DNA from: Chiua virens
Lineage: Eukaryota > Basidiomycota > Agaricomycetes > Boletales > Boletaceae
DNA length: 64,000 nucleotides
Direction of reading: 5' to 3'
Assembly (NCBI GenBank): GCA_019787685.1
Contig: JAHNUO010000002.1
Span: 2,232,001 to 2,296,000, forward strand
Shown here: piece after piece, positions 53,167-64,000 of the stretch
How the letters are laid out: each line of letters opens with the position of its first letter
Position numbering within the stretch: the stretch's first letter is position 1
The notes under the pieces: generated by a model
Told to the model about the DNA's origin: nothing
The model's database searches: none
Seen by the model: the letters and a program-made list of their open reading frames with translations, nothing else
Translations under genes and position numbers: made by a program

Positions 53167-56100
53167 TTATTTCCATGCGTTACCCAAGACAGGGCCCATC
53201 AGAGGTCCAGAGGGGATCATCGTTCCCTGTCCTAGACTCCTCACGATCTCTTTGCGCCTGTCCTCCCACGCCTTGAGCGCCTTGAGAAGATGTATCACCT
53301 TGTCCCGCTTGCCCTGCCGAATGTCATTGATACTCACAGTCCCCATCTTGACATCGTTATCGAGGAAGAAGTCAAACAGCCGGAACAGTCCGTCGAGTTT
53401 GTCGTCGTTGGGCCCAGAGGGAAAGGCCGAGTCAGGAATGGGGGGCGAGGCGGGTTTGCCCATCATGTCTTCTGCGAGCCGGAGGAGTGAAAGCCCGCCA
53501 AAGAGCGGTCCGGCAGGGTCCGTCACCTGCAGCGATCGTGGCAAATGTGAGTTTGCCCACTCCACCAGGTTACTGTCGGCGGGATACTGGATGAAAAAAG
53601 ACCATGTCAGCTTGTGCAGACAGATCGGCAGCACACGTACATCCATAAATTCTTGCGCAGATATGCTTGCCCGCCGGGCTTCTCTCGCGGGCCGGGGCGG
53701 AGCACCCTTGGCATTCTTGAGCGTTGCGACGTTACCGGTTTCGCCTAACTCGCTCACAAAGCCCTCCTGAGTATCATCGACACGCGCCGCATTGTCCGAG
53801 GATGGCAATCCCATTAGGATACGAGCATCCCGAGTCGAAAGTTGATTGGGATTCTCCCGTCGCAATGCCTTTTGCGTCGCAGCCCGGGCCGTGGGTGATG
53901 GCGGCCTGGGCGCTGGGTTCATCGCCTGCGCGACCGTCAGTGGTATGGTCGGAATGTTGACGGAGGATACCACGGGTCCTGAAAACGCAAGTCAGAATGG
54001 CATCGACAGACAAAGAAGGGAACCCACTCGAATAGTCCCTTCCGATGGTCGCTTTCATGATGGCCTTCATCCACTCACGTACGATGGCCTGTTCATCTGA
54101 GCTGAAAAAGTGTGTCTTGTCTGTCTCATGGACGATCCGGAATCCATAACGGCCTGGGTCAATGTTTTCGTCCGCAACGACCTTGTACCCCACAATATTG
54201 ACATATCCCTTGATCTTCGTTTCCTATATCGAATGTGGGTGATCAGTGGCAAGAACCTTTACCTCTGATCATCTCACCGTCCTGCTATTACTCCGTAATA
54301 TGTAGAGATGCGGTCCCTTGATGATAAAGTATCGGAGTTTCCAAGAGTTATAGTGGTCTCCTTTTTTGCGCATCCATCCTTGGTGATCGGGATGTCCAAT
54401 CTGCTCGACAATGCTCTTTCCGGGCTTGAGCGCATTCGGTCCACGCGACCCTGCACGTCCTTCCTGAGGCGTCCCCGCCGACTTGCGCAGCGTGATACTC
54501 TCCTTGAGCTCCAGTCGTCGTCACCTTGGGCGTCGCCTTCTCCTGATCCCGACTCTTGTCCAGCGACCTTCCTCTCTCCACCTCCCCCCTTTTGGCATCG
54601 TTTTCACTCGCGGACCGCATACCGTTCCTGAACGCGCTGAGCGTCGACCCGTCCGAGGTCGAAGGACGTCCAGAGTTTTTCCGACTACTATAGAGCCTCG
54701 ACAGACCCAACGTCGACGTCTTCTCCGTAGGACTGCTTTCCTCCAATAGCGTCCTGTCCAGCATTAGCTTCCCGTCTTTGTCGATACTAGAAAAAAGGAA
54801 CCACTCACGACGTCACCCGAGGTGCTGGTTTCCTCGATCGACCAATCGTCGCCTTAAGCGACCCACCGAACAAACTGTGCCTCTCCGTGCCCTTGCTGAC
54901 GTCCGTACTACGCTTCGCCCGAGCATGCCTCGTCGCCACGCTCGCATCGTCTTGGGAGTCACGTCCCTTGAGACGGGGAGAGGCAGTCCCCGTCGGTGAC
55001 GAGCCAGGTTTGGTATCACTCGGCGTCTCTGATCGTTCCTTTTCTTTCCCCGACCCAGTCGACTCCATCGAACGACCAAAGAGACGTCGGGTGTGTTGTT
55101 TCGAGCCAACGGAGCCCGACTCGCCCTACGATCCACGTCAGCGAATGTCCACGCGACCGACGACGAACACACTCACGTCACTCTGAGCACCCCGATCTTC
55201 GTCCAGAGTGTCATCTGGCTTGTGCGGCGGGGTAGCAAGCGCAATGTCGCTCGGAGAGGCTTCCGGCAGTGCTCTTAGACCGAGACCTGCGACGGCCACA
55301 AAACCTGCCTTTTCCATCCCAGTGGCCACGCTGGCACCCTCCACCGAGCCACCGCCGTTCACGCTCGCGCCTGCACTCGAGAGACTGGATACGCGCTTGG
55401 AGATCAGCGGGCTCGTGAACCCATCCGTTCTGGGACTCTCAAGGCTCCCAAGACCGCCCAGCGTAGAAGAAGGTGGACCATTGAGCGTCGATCCCATGCT
55501 CGCAAACATGGGGCTGTTCAAAGAGTGTTGCGTCGACCCACTCGGCGAATGGGCATACGAGAAAGACTGTGAAACAGAATGAATGAGGGATTGTCCAAGC
55601 TGGGGCTGATGATCGGGTAGGATGATGGAAGGGGGTCGACGAAGCTCAGCGATAGCATTTGCAATGCGCATGCGCTTCCCAAACGCCACGATACCAATCT
55701 CGACCTTAAGAAGGTTAATATCGAGCTCGAGAAGGACATCTCCTGTGATCTCTTGCTCTGCAATACAACAACGTGAGGAAAATCAAAGAATCAGGGATCA
55801 AACTGACCAATGAACTTGTCATATACATCGGGCCCGAATCCTTTGGACTTCAACCACTCCACGACTTCATCGACAGTCCATTCTGAAGGAGAGGTGGGTC
55901 TGTTTTGGGTTTCGGTTTCCGGCACCGACTGAGCAGATACTCTTGCGGAGGCTTTACCCGTAGAAGACACGCTAGAAGCTTGCCGAGAGTGTTGGCGAGT
56001 ACCGGGCGCAGTGAGAGCGGGGGAGGGAAGAGCCGGTGGGACATCACGGGTGATGCTGGGTGTAGGAGTAGCCCGGACCGGCTCGGGAGAAATGGACATG

Positions 56101-57326
56101 GGAAGCCTCATTTGTGCACCTATAGGTACGATAGGCACGGGTGCAATAATACTCATGGCATCAGGTGCCGTCAGACTTGAACGCGACCTAGGGGAGCGTC
56201 TGTCGTTGGGAATTGGAGAATGCGTGGACCTCGGCGGAGGACTGGCGGAAGCAAATGAGGTGCGCTTCACCAACGGAAACTCCCTGGTCTCCTCTTCCGG
56301 AGACGACAGATCATCCCTAGGAAGGATAGCAGACGAGGTTTCATCGGAATTCTTTCGTCTGTCATCTTTCGCGTCCAAGTTTCGACGTGCTTCCTCGTCC
56401 TCCTCTTCTTCAGGGATGTGCGGATGGTCGCGTGTGAAATGCATGTGTTGCAGGTGTTGGAATCCAGAATCATCTTCCTCCGCTTCACTCTCGTCACTCA
56501 TCTCCACGTCAATTGGGGGTGCACTCGTGCGCCCATGCGCTTCCTGAGCTTCTTGGGCTTCTGCCGCAGCCTGCGCTTCCACGACTTTGCGAGCCTGTTC
56601 GGCGAGCTTATCCCGTGCGCTGCGATGCCAGCCATCCCCGATCTCTCCGTCGGTCTCCGTGCCGTCAGTTTCCCGGTCCGTATCTCCATCCCGAGTGCTC
56701 GAGAAGCTAAAGCTCTGCGCTCCGTCGCGGTCATTTCTTCCGAGTTGCTCGATGGCCTTTTGGACATCGGTCATAGTTGCTTGCATGACTTCGGCGTGAG
56801 GACTCTCCGGTCCTCCGATGGCAATGCCAATTTTGGAATCGGTGTCGCCATCTTGTAGAGACGTCAAGTCGTTCTCTTCGTGGAGAGGACTGAGGGAGTC
56901 GGGAGGGGTGGTAATGGGATCGCTTGAGGAGGCGGAGGGGGTCGTAGAGATTCCCCCGGTGGGCGTCGTGTAGCTCTGAGGGAACAAACCGACCTTGCCT
57001 GCGACATTACGGCCCTTGAAACGGAAGAAGGGTAAGCACAGAATGAACGGCGACATCGTTCAATGACAACGTGGGTGAGGGGGCATGAACCGGCAAATGG
57101 GGAGCGTGGCGTTGGAAAGGAGACACAGTGTAGGCCACGCGTTCGGTGGACACATGTAGTGGGGCGTATTTGGTAAATGAAAAGGTGGATGGGTGCTTAC
57201 CTGCCACCAACCGTCGTTGTACTGATCGTCTTTCTCGACGACCTCGATGGGTTGACCGGCTTCGAACGGGATTTCGTCCTCGTGTTCGGGCATGAAGTTG
57301 TGCAGGGCGTACACATACTCCGGCAT
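53167..57326 (-). CDS. Boi1/Boi2-type polarity scaffold: SH3, SAM, PH and a C-terminal helical domain
   Basis: The first exon 57201-57326 starts an SH3 domain (MPEYVYALHNFMPEHEDEIPFEAGQPIEVVEKDD.YNDGWWQ), completed in exon 55808-57014 (GRNVAGKVGLFPQSY). Long Ser/Glu-rich linkers follow, then a SAM domain (WTVDEVVEWLKSKGF ... EITGDVLLELDINLLKVEIGI, split by the intron 55758-55807) and a PH domain (GWMRKKGDHYNSWKLRYFIIKGPHLYIL, KIKGYVNIVGYKV, YGFRIVHETDKTHFFSSDEQ). The C-terminal part EWANSHLPRSLQV...LSLLRLAEDMMGKP...LFRLFDFFLDNDVKMG resembles a calponin-homology-like fold. Boi proteins link Cdc42, formins and exocytosis at growth sites. Between the linker and PH parts near 54510 the frame needs either a 43-nt intron or a one-base shift. 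The last exons end at 53167. Confidence 0.8.
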
Positions 57327-57582
57327 GGTGGAGGGGTTAGAACGGAGAAGGTCAGAGAATCCTAGGGGAGGTTAGCGGGAAGAGGGTCGATGTAATTGTC
57401 AAGTACAAACCTGTAAGTATAAATGAGGGAAAGAATAAAGCTTGGGTGTGACTTTTTTGAGATTCTCAGTCGACTTGAATGTCGTCAAGGTCGACGTTCC
57501 ACAAGAACCTGAGGCGACAGCGTGCTCAGGGTTTCCGAGAGCCCCATGACCGAACTTGGCAATCTGATTATTGTCCCTGACT

Positions 57583-58416
57583 ATGACCGCTCGTCGTCTA
57601 AGTACGATTAATGGAACGACATCGCCGTTGCTGAACGACTGATACATCCTCGTCTTAGCCTTCGTGACCGGAAATGCAAACAAATTAATGGAAACCAAGT
57701 ACATCCTCTCCCAGGGCATCCCGATCGAAATTGATTCGCAAGATCTTGATAGCAAGTTGGCCATTGTGTATACTCGTACGACAACAAGACTGACATTTCT
57801 CCTAGTTCCCGAGTTGCAGGGTACCACTCAAGAAGTGGCGAGAGCCAAGTGCCGACGGGCTGCTGAGCTGGTAGGTCCCACTTGGGCTACACCTGCACAC
57901 AAACCTGTAGTATCGACTGCGATAGCTCGGACGTGCGTGCATCACGGAGGACACGGCGCTCTGCTACGAAGCCCTCGGTGGTCTTCCAGGACCGTACATC
58001 AAACATTTCATGAAGACTCTCGGACATGAAGGTTTATTCCGCGTGTTCCGATTGACTTCTCTGGAATGACTCTTTGATAAGGTTTGAACAACCTTCTCGT
58101 TGGATTCCCAACGAAAGACGCGTATGCGTTGTGCACGTTTGCATACAGCGCCGGTCCAGGCACCGAGCCCATTCTGTTCGAGGGTCGGACCGATGGTGCC
58201 ATCGTGCCTGCACGAGGGCCAACCACGTTCGGTTGGGACCCCATATTCCAGCCAAAAGGCTTTGACAAGACGTGAGTCACTCATTTCTGATGAGAATCAA
58301 TGCTGATGGGCCATAAAAGCTACGCGGAGATGAGCAAGGAGGAAAAGAATGTCATCTCGCACAGATACCGTGCGCTGGATAAACTGAAGGCATATCTTGC
58401 GCAGTTAGATGTGTAG
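57583..58416 (+). CDS. ITPA: Inosine triphosphate pyrophosphatase (Ham1/ITPase)
   Basis: Six exons fit, the first being 57583-57601 (MTARRL). The protein shows [17 protein letters not shown], the nucleotide-binding start, then [14 protein letters not shown], the [24 protein letters not shown] block with the catalytic acidic residues, [35 protein letters not shown] and a final [10 protein letters not shown]. The enzyme hydrolyses ITP, dITP and XTP to monophosphates and keeps deaminated purines out of nucleic acids; it is cytosolic. Length (about 185 residues) fits the family. The intron 57752-57805 has a GC donor (gcaagt), since only that junction gives DIPELQG. Divergent from the Boi-type gene, 256 bp apart. 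Confidence 0.87.
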
Positions 58417-58576
58417 TAGTAATAGTACCGGCAAATTCCGATATCCGATCGCGACTTTTTTCTTGACCACCAGTCGTCCATGAATTTTTCTGCCTGCAGC
58501 GTTCTCGTCGTCGATCTGGAAAGTCGAGTCGAACTTATTTCTACGACCAGCATTTTTTTGGGAGGCCATAACACAA

Positions 58577-61102
58577 ATGACACCGCGGAAGAAAGCCCGC
58601 ATTCATTTCGACCCCGACGAGGGTCCGAACCAGCCAAAGTCTTCCAGTCCTCTCCAGAAACAACGCGAGCAGCTTCCAATAGCCAAGGGTAACGTAGTTA
58701 GTCCAACTCTATCTTGGACGGTATCTCAGCGTTTGACTTTGTAGGCAAAGATGCACTCATTCGTGAAATCCGCGACAACGATGTTATTATTCTGTTAGGC
58801 GAGACGGGTTCCGGAAAGACTACCCGTACGTGTTCATCCTCGTCATTTTCCTCCGGTGATGTAGTCTTACCAGATAGATGAAGCACAGAGGTCCCCCAAT
58901 ACATCTTCGAAGCTGGTTTGGCAGGCAACGGTGTCATCGCCGTGACACAACCCCGTCGTGTAGCTGCCACCTCCCTCGCTGCCCGCGTCGCCGCAGAACA
59001 GAACGTTACTGTTGGTGGACTCGTCGGCTACTCTGTACGGTTCGATGAAGCTTGCCAACCTCAGACGAAAATCAAATACGTCAGTGACGGTATGCTCGTG
59101 CGCGAGATGCTGTCAGATTCCATATTATCCCGCTATAGTGTCATCATACTCGACGAGGCACACGAACGGACACTTCGCACAGACTTCCTCATCGCAAACC
59201 TCAAGACCATACAGGCGGAGAGAAATGGCGTCGTCGATAAGAAGGGCAAGGGTAAAGGCCCTCTGCTTAAATCAAATCCTCTCAAAATTATCATTATGAG
59301 TGCTACCCTTGATGCAGAAAAGTTCAGCCGATTTTATAACGAGTTCGTTTATAATCTTCGATATCCTTCCACTTACTCATTAGTATCTAGTGCTCGAATT
59401 TTGTACGTCAAGGGTCGTCAGCATCCTGTCCAGATATTCCACACCGTCGTTGGTCAAGTGGACTACGTCGACTCGGCACTACGGACGTTTTTTCAGATAC
59501 ATGTCGACAAACCACCTGGGGACGTTCTCATATTTCTCCCAGGTTCGCACCATTTAACACAATTCTCTTCGTCTACTTACATATCACCCTTCCACAGGTC
59601 AAGAAGATATCGAAAGTCTAGAAAAATCCATTCAGATGTATACCAAATCACTTCCTATAGAGCGCATGACTGTAGGCTATTCCCAACGCGCATATAGTCC
59701 TTGCTCGAACCCAAATTCCAATCTAGGTTATGGTATGTACGATGTATGCGGCATTACCACCTTCCCAACAAGCACGAATATTCTCCTCGACTCCACCAAA
59801 TACAAGAAAGTGTATATTGGCCACGAACATTGCTGAAACGTCTATCACGATACCTGGTATCAAATATGTGATCGATACCGGAAAATGTAAAGAAAAGAGA
59901 TACCTGTCAAAAGACACCGGTTGTGGTAAGAATTTCTACTCTCTAGATGGGTTATCTGGGCCTTCATCCAGCGACCAGGATTCGACACTCTACTAACCCG
60001 TGACATAACGAAATCATCTGCCATGCAGCGTGCTGGTCGTGCCGGACGCGAGGTACAGTCGATATCTGTGCCTTTATATTGATTGTGACTGTCCAATGAC
60101 AGGGGCCTGGATTTTGCTTTCGCTTGTACACTGAGGAGGCCTTCAGCAAGTTATCGGTCTCCGCAGAGCCAGAAATCCTCCGCTGTAGTTTAACTCAAAG
60201 TGTATTGCAACTCAAGTGTCTCGGCCAAGATATGGAGGAGTCGAAATTTATGGACCCCCCCGATATCAATTCTTGTGCGTGTCCGCCCTAACGCGTATGG
60301 ACTTTATCTGACGGCAACAGTGATCTACGCCTTGAAAATACTCTGGCTACTGGGTGCACTGGATAACTCTAAAACATTGACGACGCTTGGTCGCCAGATG
60401 GCTTCCTTTCCTATCGAACCTTATCTCGCTCGTGTCGTTCTCGAATCAAAAACGCAGGGTTGTACATCTGAAGTTGTAGACATCGTCTCCCTACTGTCTT
60501 CCTCGACAAATCTTTTTCTGGACATTTCAGATCAGCGAGACGCCATTGCAGACGCTCGTCGTCAATTCCGACATCCAAGTGGTGACCACCTCACGATGCT
60601 TAATGCCCTTCGATCCTATCAAGAAATCGCAGCCAATGAGGGCAAGAGCGAGCGCAGGGAGTGGTGTCGGAAGTATTACCTGAATGAACGAACGTTCAAG
60701 GAGGCACTCAAAATCAGGGATCAGCTGAGGATGACGTGTCAGAGGGTGGGACTTGACTGGAGAGCAACAAGGAACGATATGGAGGAGCCCGTGTTGAGAT
60801 GTTTCACGGCTGGGTTGATGCAGCAGAGTGCGATGCTGCAACCTGACGGATCGTATAAGCAACTCATGGGCCAGTTTGTCGTTAAAATTCACCCTGGCTC
60901 GACGTTGTGCGAGAAAAAGGTGCCTGCGATCATATTCAACGAGCTGGTATGTCCACTTTTTATGCTTTTCCGGTTCTGGTATTTACACGTCACGCAGGTG
61001 TATACGAGTCAGATTTATGCACGAGTGGTTTCTTCCGTGCCGCGGAACTTCTTCAATAACGCCGCGCCGACGGCAATGAATGGACTCACTTCAAGTAGAT
61101 GA
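58577..61102 (+). CDS. DEAH-box RNA helicase, DHX33/Dhr2-like
   Basis: About nine exons encode a compact DEAH helicase without an S1 or long N-terminal domain. Motifs in order: I GETGSGKTT, Ia TQPRRVAATS, II DEAHER, III SATLDAEKF, IV VLIFLPG, V ATNIAETSITIPG and VI QRAGRAGRE. A winged helix/ratchet region follows (LGALDNSKTLTTLGRQMASFPIEPYLARVVL) and an OB-type end (ERREWCRKYYLNERTFKEALKIRDQL, FTAGLMQQSA, YKQLMGQFVVKIHPGSTL). Family members of this length act in ribosomal RNA processing in the nucleolus (yeast Dhr2) or rRNA transcription (DHX33). The start MTPRKKARIHFDPDEG is basic. All introns checked keep phase. The last 25 residues look diverged. Which subfamily is not settled by reading alone. 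Confidence 0.85.
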
Positions 61103-61347
61103 TCGTGCGGGTCGAATAGTATTGATTACTCACTGTCATCTACTCTAATCTACATACCCAGTCGCCGTGTGCATGTGGACGGAGGTAGCTGCCACTGGCA
61201 AAAATACCTGTTCCAAGAATTGTAGCCGACTTACCAATTGCGACTCAAAGAGTGTCGAATGTTGCCGTGGTTCTTCGTGCTGGCAGGCACACCCGAATGT
61301 CACTTGAAGTCCGTGCAAACCTTAGAAGTTCACGTTTCTTCATTATA

Positions 61348-62269
61348 ATGCACAAAGCCGACAATAGTGAAGGTGAACCCTGGTCGGGGCAACAACTTCG
61401 CAGCATTCCCGGGAATGCTCACATTGACGTCAAAGGTGTGTCTCGACTTGCGACACATGTCGTCCGACTGTTGTTGCCTCGAGTGACGTGGGCTCGCTTG
61501 TCCTCGGCCGTTGTCCATCCCATGATGCGAAAATCTCATTCTCTCTCGCAGAAATGGTCCAGCGCTGGCTGCATGTCTTTTGCAACGATGGCTTCGGTAA
61601 ACTAACGTCCCGATGTCTCTCGCTCGTCGAGGTCTCGATCGTACCCAACGTAGACGAACCCGCGCGGCAAGAGGCGAGAGTGGTGTTGGAGTTGGTCGTC
61701 ACCCAAGGTCTGTCTTGGCCACCCAGTTCGTTGCCGTCACTGACGCACGTAGATGTGCTCAGCGGAGCTGGGACGCTGCACGGGTCGTGCATCACCCATC
61801 TTGTCGACATGTACGTCCCTGCATTTGCTTGACGTCGGCTTCTCGCGTCTCCGGTCCTCGCCCGGTTCATCAGCACATCACTGACGCGTGTGGACAGATG
61901 CACGACACTTCCGATCGCGGCTGTATCGTATGCCAACGGCGGGGACGGTTCGCCAGGGGTGTCTCAGAACATCCACATTGTCTACCACGCACCGGCACAC
62001 CTGTACGTCTTTGTCTTTGTCTGCACAACCTCGAGTGAGATGGAACCCAATCTGGTTCGATGACAGGGGTGATCAACTCAGATTGATCACGACGAGCACG
62101 ACGATCGGACGACGGACGCGGAGCGCGCGGATCGAGGTGCGTCGTGAGCCATATGTCAATGGCGCCACGTGGGGTGACGGTGGGTTGGTAGATATGGGAC
62201 GTGACGCATCATCGGCTGGTGGCTACTGCGGCACAAATCAAGATGGAAGCATCCGGGTCAAAATTGTAA
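61348..62269 (+). CDS. Hot-dog fold acyl-CoA thioesterase, copy 2
   Basis: Six exons fit (first 61348-61435; second 61552-61707; third from 61753; last ends at TAA 62267-62269). The protein begins MHKADNSEGEPWS, has an N-terminal IPGNAHIDVK segment, LVEVSIVPNVDEPARQEARVVLELVVTQ, then the hot-dog helix GAGTLHGSCITHLVD, GVSQNIHIVYHAPAHL, LRLITTSTTIGRRTRSARIEIWD and HHRLVATAAQIKME. Compared with copy 1 the helix has GSCITH in place of GACAAL, but the LHG loop and the Asp remain. It is followed at 62667 by a related, decayed copy in the same orientation. Confidence 0.78.
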
Positions 62270-62666
62270 TCCTCTCCTCTCAACGGCTGGCAGCTAGTGC
62301 CGGCTTGGGGACGATCGTATCAGAGGCGTCTGGCTTGCCAGTCCAGTCTGTCTATGTATGAGTCATGTAACCGTCGACAGGCGGTCAGTATGCTTGGAAA
62401 TCCAACCTCGGAAATAAAAGGGTCACACTAGACCATGTGTCCTACCTTCCTTATCTTCCGCTGGACAACAACACTCTAGTTGCGGGCGTGAGCGTAGAAG
62501 GATCCACGTGGCTAACCCATCATGCCAATTTCATTTAGCAGCATGTGCAACCGAACAAACTCCAGGGTGGCGATCTGCCAATTGCGGTCGACGACATACT
62601 ACACCCAACATACCCTATCCAAATTGCTTGTCCGACAAGCGACAGAGACTTACCTTTGCTCTTGTC
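62270..62666. other. Intergenic between thioesterase copies 2 and 3
   Basis: No gene was recognised. The segment near 62500-62660 has the position of a promoter for copy 3. Sequence similarity between the two copies begins inside the first exons. Confidence 0.45.
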
Positions 62667-63608
62667 ATGCCCAAGATTGACGAAAACGCAGCCTCGGCGG
62701 GCGAACGTCCCCACAGCATCGCTGGGAATGTAGACAGTGCTACCAAAGGTGTGTCTCGTCATACAAAACGAGTCGTCACGCCCTTTCTTGAAGACGAATC
62801 TGTTTTGCCTCGGTTGGTTGACTTCGCATCATGATTGCAGAGCACGACGTTTTGGGCATGTTGCGCTCGTTCAGTGATACCCGTAGGTTCGCGTACCGGA
62901 CGACGCAATCTCTAGACCTCGTCGAGGTCTCCATCGTATCCAACATAGACGAACGTACGAAAGACGAGACGAGGGTGGTGTTGGAAATCACGGTCACGCA
63001 AGGTCCGTCTGCACCAATGTTTCGTGCCAGACTTGAATTTGACTAGAAACCATTCTTATTCCCCTCGTGCTGCCGCATGACGACGTTCCTTGTTGCTAGC
63101 AAGTAGACATGGTGAACAGTTTCGGGACGATGCATGGCGCGTATATCGCACATCTCGTCGACGTGTACGTGTCCTTGTTTGGTTTAGCTTCTCGGGTTGT
63201 TTGTCCGACCGAGTATGGATCGGAACTTTGGTGCTAAAATACCGGTGCGCTTGCAGATGTCCGATGCTCCCCATCATTGCCTTGTCGTTTGCTAAGGGTG
63301 GTGGCTCATACGGTGTGACGCACAGCATCAATGTCATAACAATTGTAAGTGGCTCTTTTTGCTACGAATCGGACGTTGATACTAAAGGAAATCGCTATCA
63401 GAGGTGATAAACTCAGGTTGACCAACACGACCATGACGTTTGGAAAACGTGCCCAGAGTACACGCCTAGAGGTGAGCGACGCGTGGTAGCGGTGTAAATG
63501 TTACAATGGATAAGCTGAGACTGGACCTAGATCTGGAACGTGACGCATCATCGACTCGTTGCGTCTGCCACGTAGGTCAAGATGGAAACGTCGTGGTCGA
63601 AATTGTGA
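62667..63608 (+). pseudogene. Hot-dog thioesterase, copy 3, decayed
   Basis: The exon plan matches copy 2: MPKIDENAASAGERPHSIAGNVDSATK (62667-62748), LVEVSIVSNIDERTKDETRVVLEITVTQ (62841-63002), SFGTMHGAYIAHLVD (63107-63164), then PMLPIIALSFAKGGGSYGVTHSINVITI. Here the conserved YHAPA strand is missing. The next exon (GDKLRLTNTTMTFGKRAQSTRLE) does not join in phase with any visible acceptor, and the last exon (IWNVTHHRLVASAT) meets TAG at 63573-63575 where copy 2 has a Gln codon. The homologous end is the TGA at 63606-63608. The catalytic helix is kept except LHG to MHG. Likely a pseudogene or diverging copy. Confidence 0.65.
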
Positions 63609-64000
63609 AACGCTTCTGAGTCGTCTGACGGGGGGACTCATTATTGGCACTTCGGGACCGAGGCTCTTCGGGTATGGACAACATTGCCGCGTCTGATGGT
63701 GACAATGGAACTACAGTATGCTGAAACGGCGGTTTCAGACTTCAATTATACTCTCCTCGCCTTCCATTCGGATGCTCTTGAATAAGTAGCCACTTTATTG
63801 TCATTCGTAACCGATGCGGCGGTACGTCTGACCATGCAGTGCGTTTGTGAGTTGTTCTTAACCCTATTATACCAGATCACTCCTCCAAAACGTTTCTCGC
63901 AACAAATAGCGACGAACGTTGTGACTGGTTTGAACGTATCATCCCGGCGTCGGTGCCAAATTTATCTGTATTCGGACCACTCAGGTGGTTCGTCTTGTGA
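63609..64000. other. Right flank, no gene seen
   Basis: No convincing ORF or repeat is visible in the last 390 bp on either strand. Confidence 0.5.

Noticed and set aside
54490..54535. Definite frame break in the Boi-type gene
   Set aside because: A 43-nt GT-AG intron (gtgacg...gcaag) would restore phase, so I do not count it among the frame breaks, though the acceptor is weak.

Overview
The window is nuclear DNA of a filamentous basidiomycete. Genes carry many GT-AG introns of about 45-60 nt, and the protein families fit an agaricomycete: 45-residue TPR repeats joined to a CHAT protease domain, a membrane-anchored copper amine oxidase, Atg22-like MFS proteins and multi-GTPase proteins. A Rhizoctonia/Ceratobasidiaceae-type genome is my inference; nothing here proves the species. 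No rRNA, tRNA or CRISPR array was recognised.

Layout. 1-2716: no gene recognised, some degenerate repeats. 2717-8307: TPR-CHAT gene with five +1 frame breaks in its 5' half. 8567-11717 (-): copper amine oxidase, also with frame breaks. 12068-13043: SAP18. 13207-17454: tandem pair of NADAR-domain proteins. 17658-19503 (-): LARP7-type La-related protein, whose last 65 bp were copied into the NADAR duplication. 19990-34280: duplicated cluster of three MFS sugar transporters (-; the first looks intact, the other two decayed) and two Atg22-like proteins (+). 34414-35880: U5 snRNP 40K WD40 protein. 35988-38275 (-): protein with three consecutive GTPase domains. 39203-50834: DIRS-like tyrosine-recombinase retroelement split by a very young Ty3/Gypsy chromovirus (40856-47751, 432-bp LTRs differing at one base by eye, 5-bp target duplication AATTT). 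52142-63608: hot-dog thioesterase 1, Boi-type SH3-SAM-PH polarity protein (-), ITPase, DEAH-box helicase, thioesterase 2 and a decayed thioesterase 3.

The most unusual element is the chromovirus. From the inferred RNA start (41189) there is no ATG in any frame for 899 nt. Two extra ORFs abut end to end in front of gag. A candidate 135-nt intron, if removed, would create an ATG exactly at the splice junction and in frame with the first ORF. Gag and pol overlap by 34 nt with a textbook -1 slippery heptamer, a 6-nt spacer and a perfect 6-bp stem. The primer-binding site is an 11-nt complement of the inferred RNA 5' end, as in Tf1-type self-priming. This resembles the leaky-scanning leaders of badnavirus-like pararetroviruses. 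I know of no Ty3 element described this way, but no search was possible.

Housekeeping genes (SAP18, LARP7, U5-40K, ITPase, DEAH helicase) can each be read through all exons without a frame error. Frame breaks and nonsense changes concentrate in expanded families (TPR-CHAT, sugar transporters 2 and 3, thioesterase 3) and in the amine oxidase. This favours real gene decay over uniformly poor sequence, though it does not exclude local errors. All splice sites and starts were read by eye.
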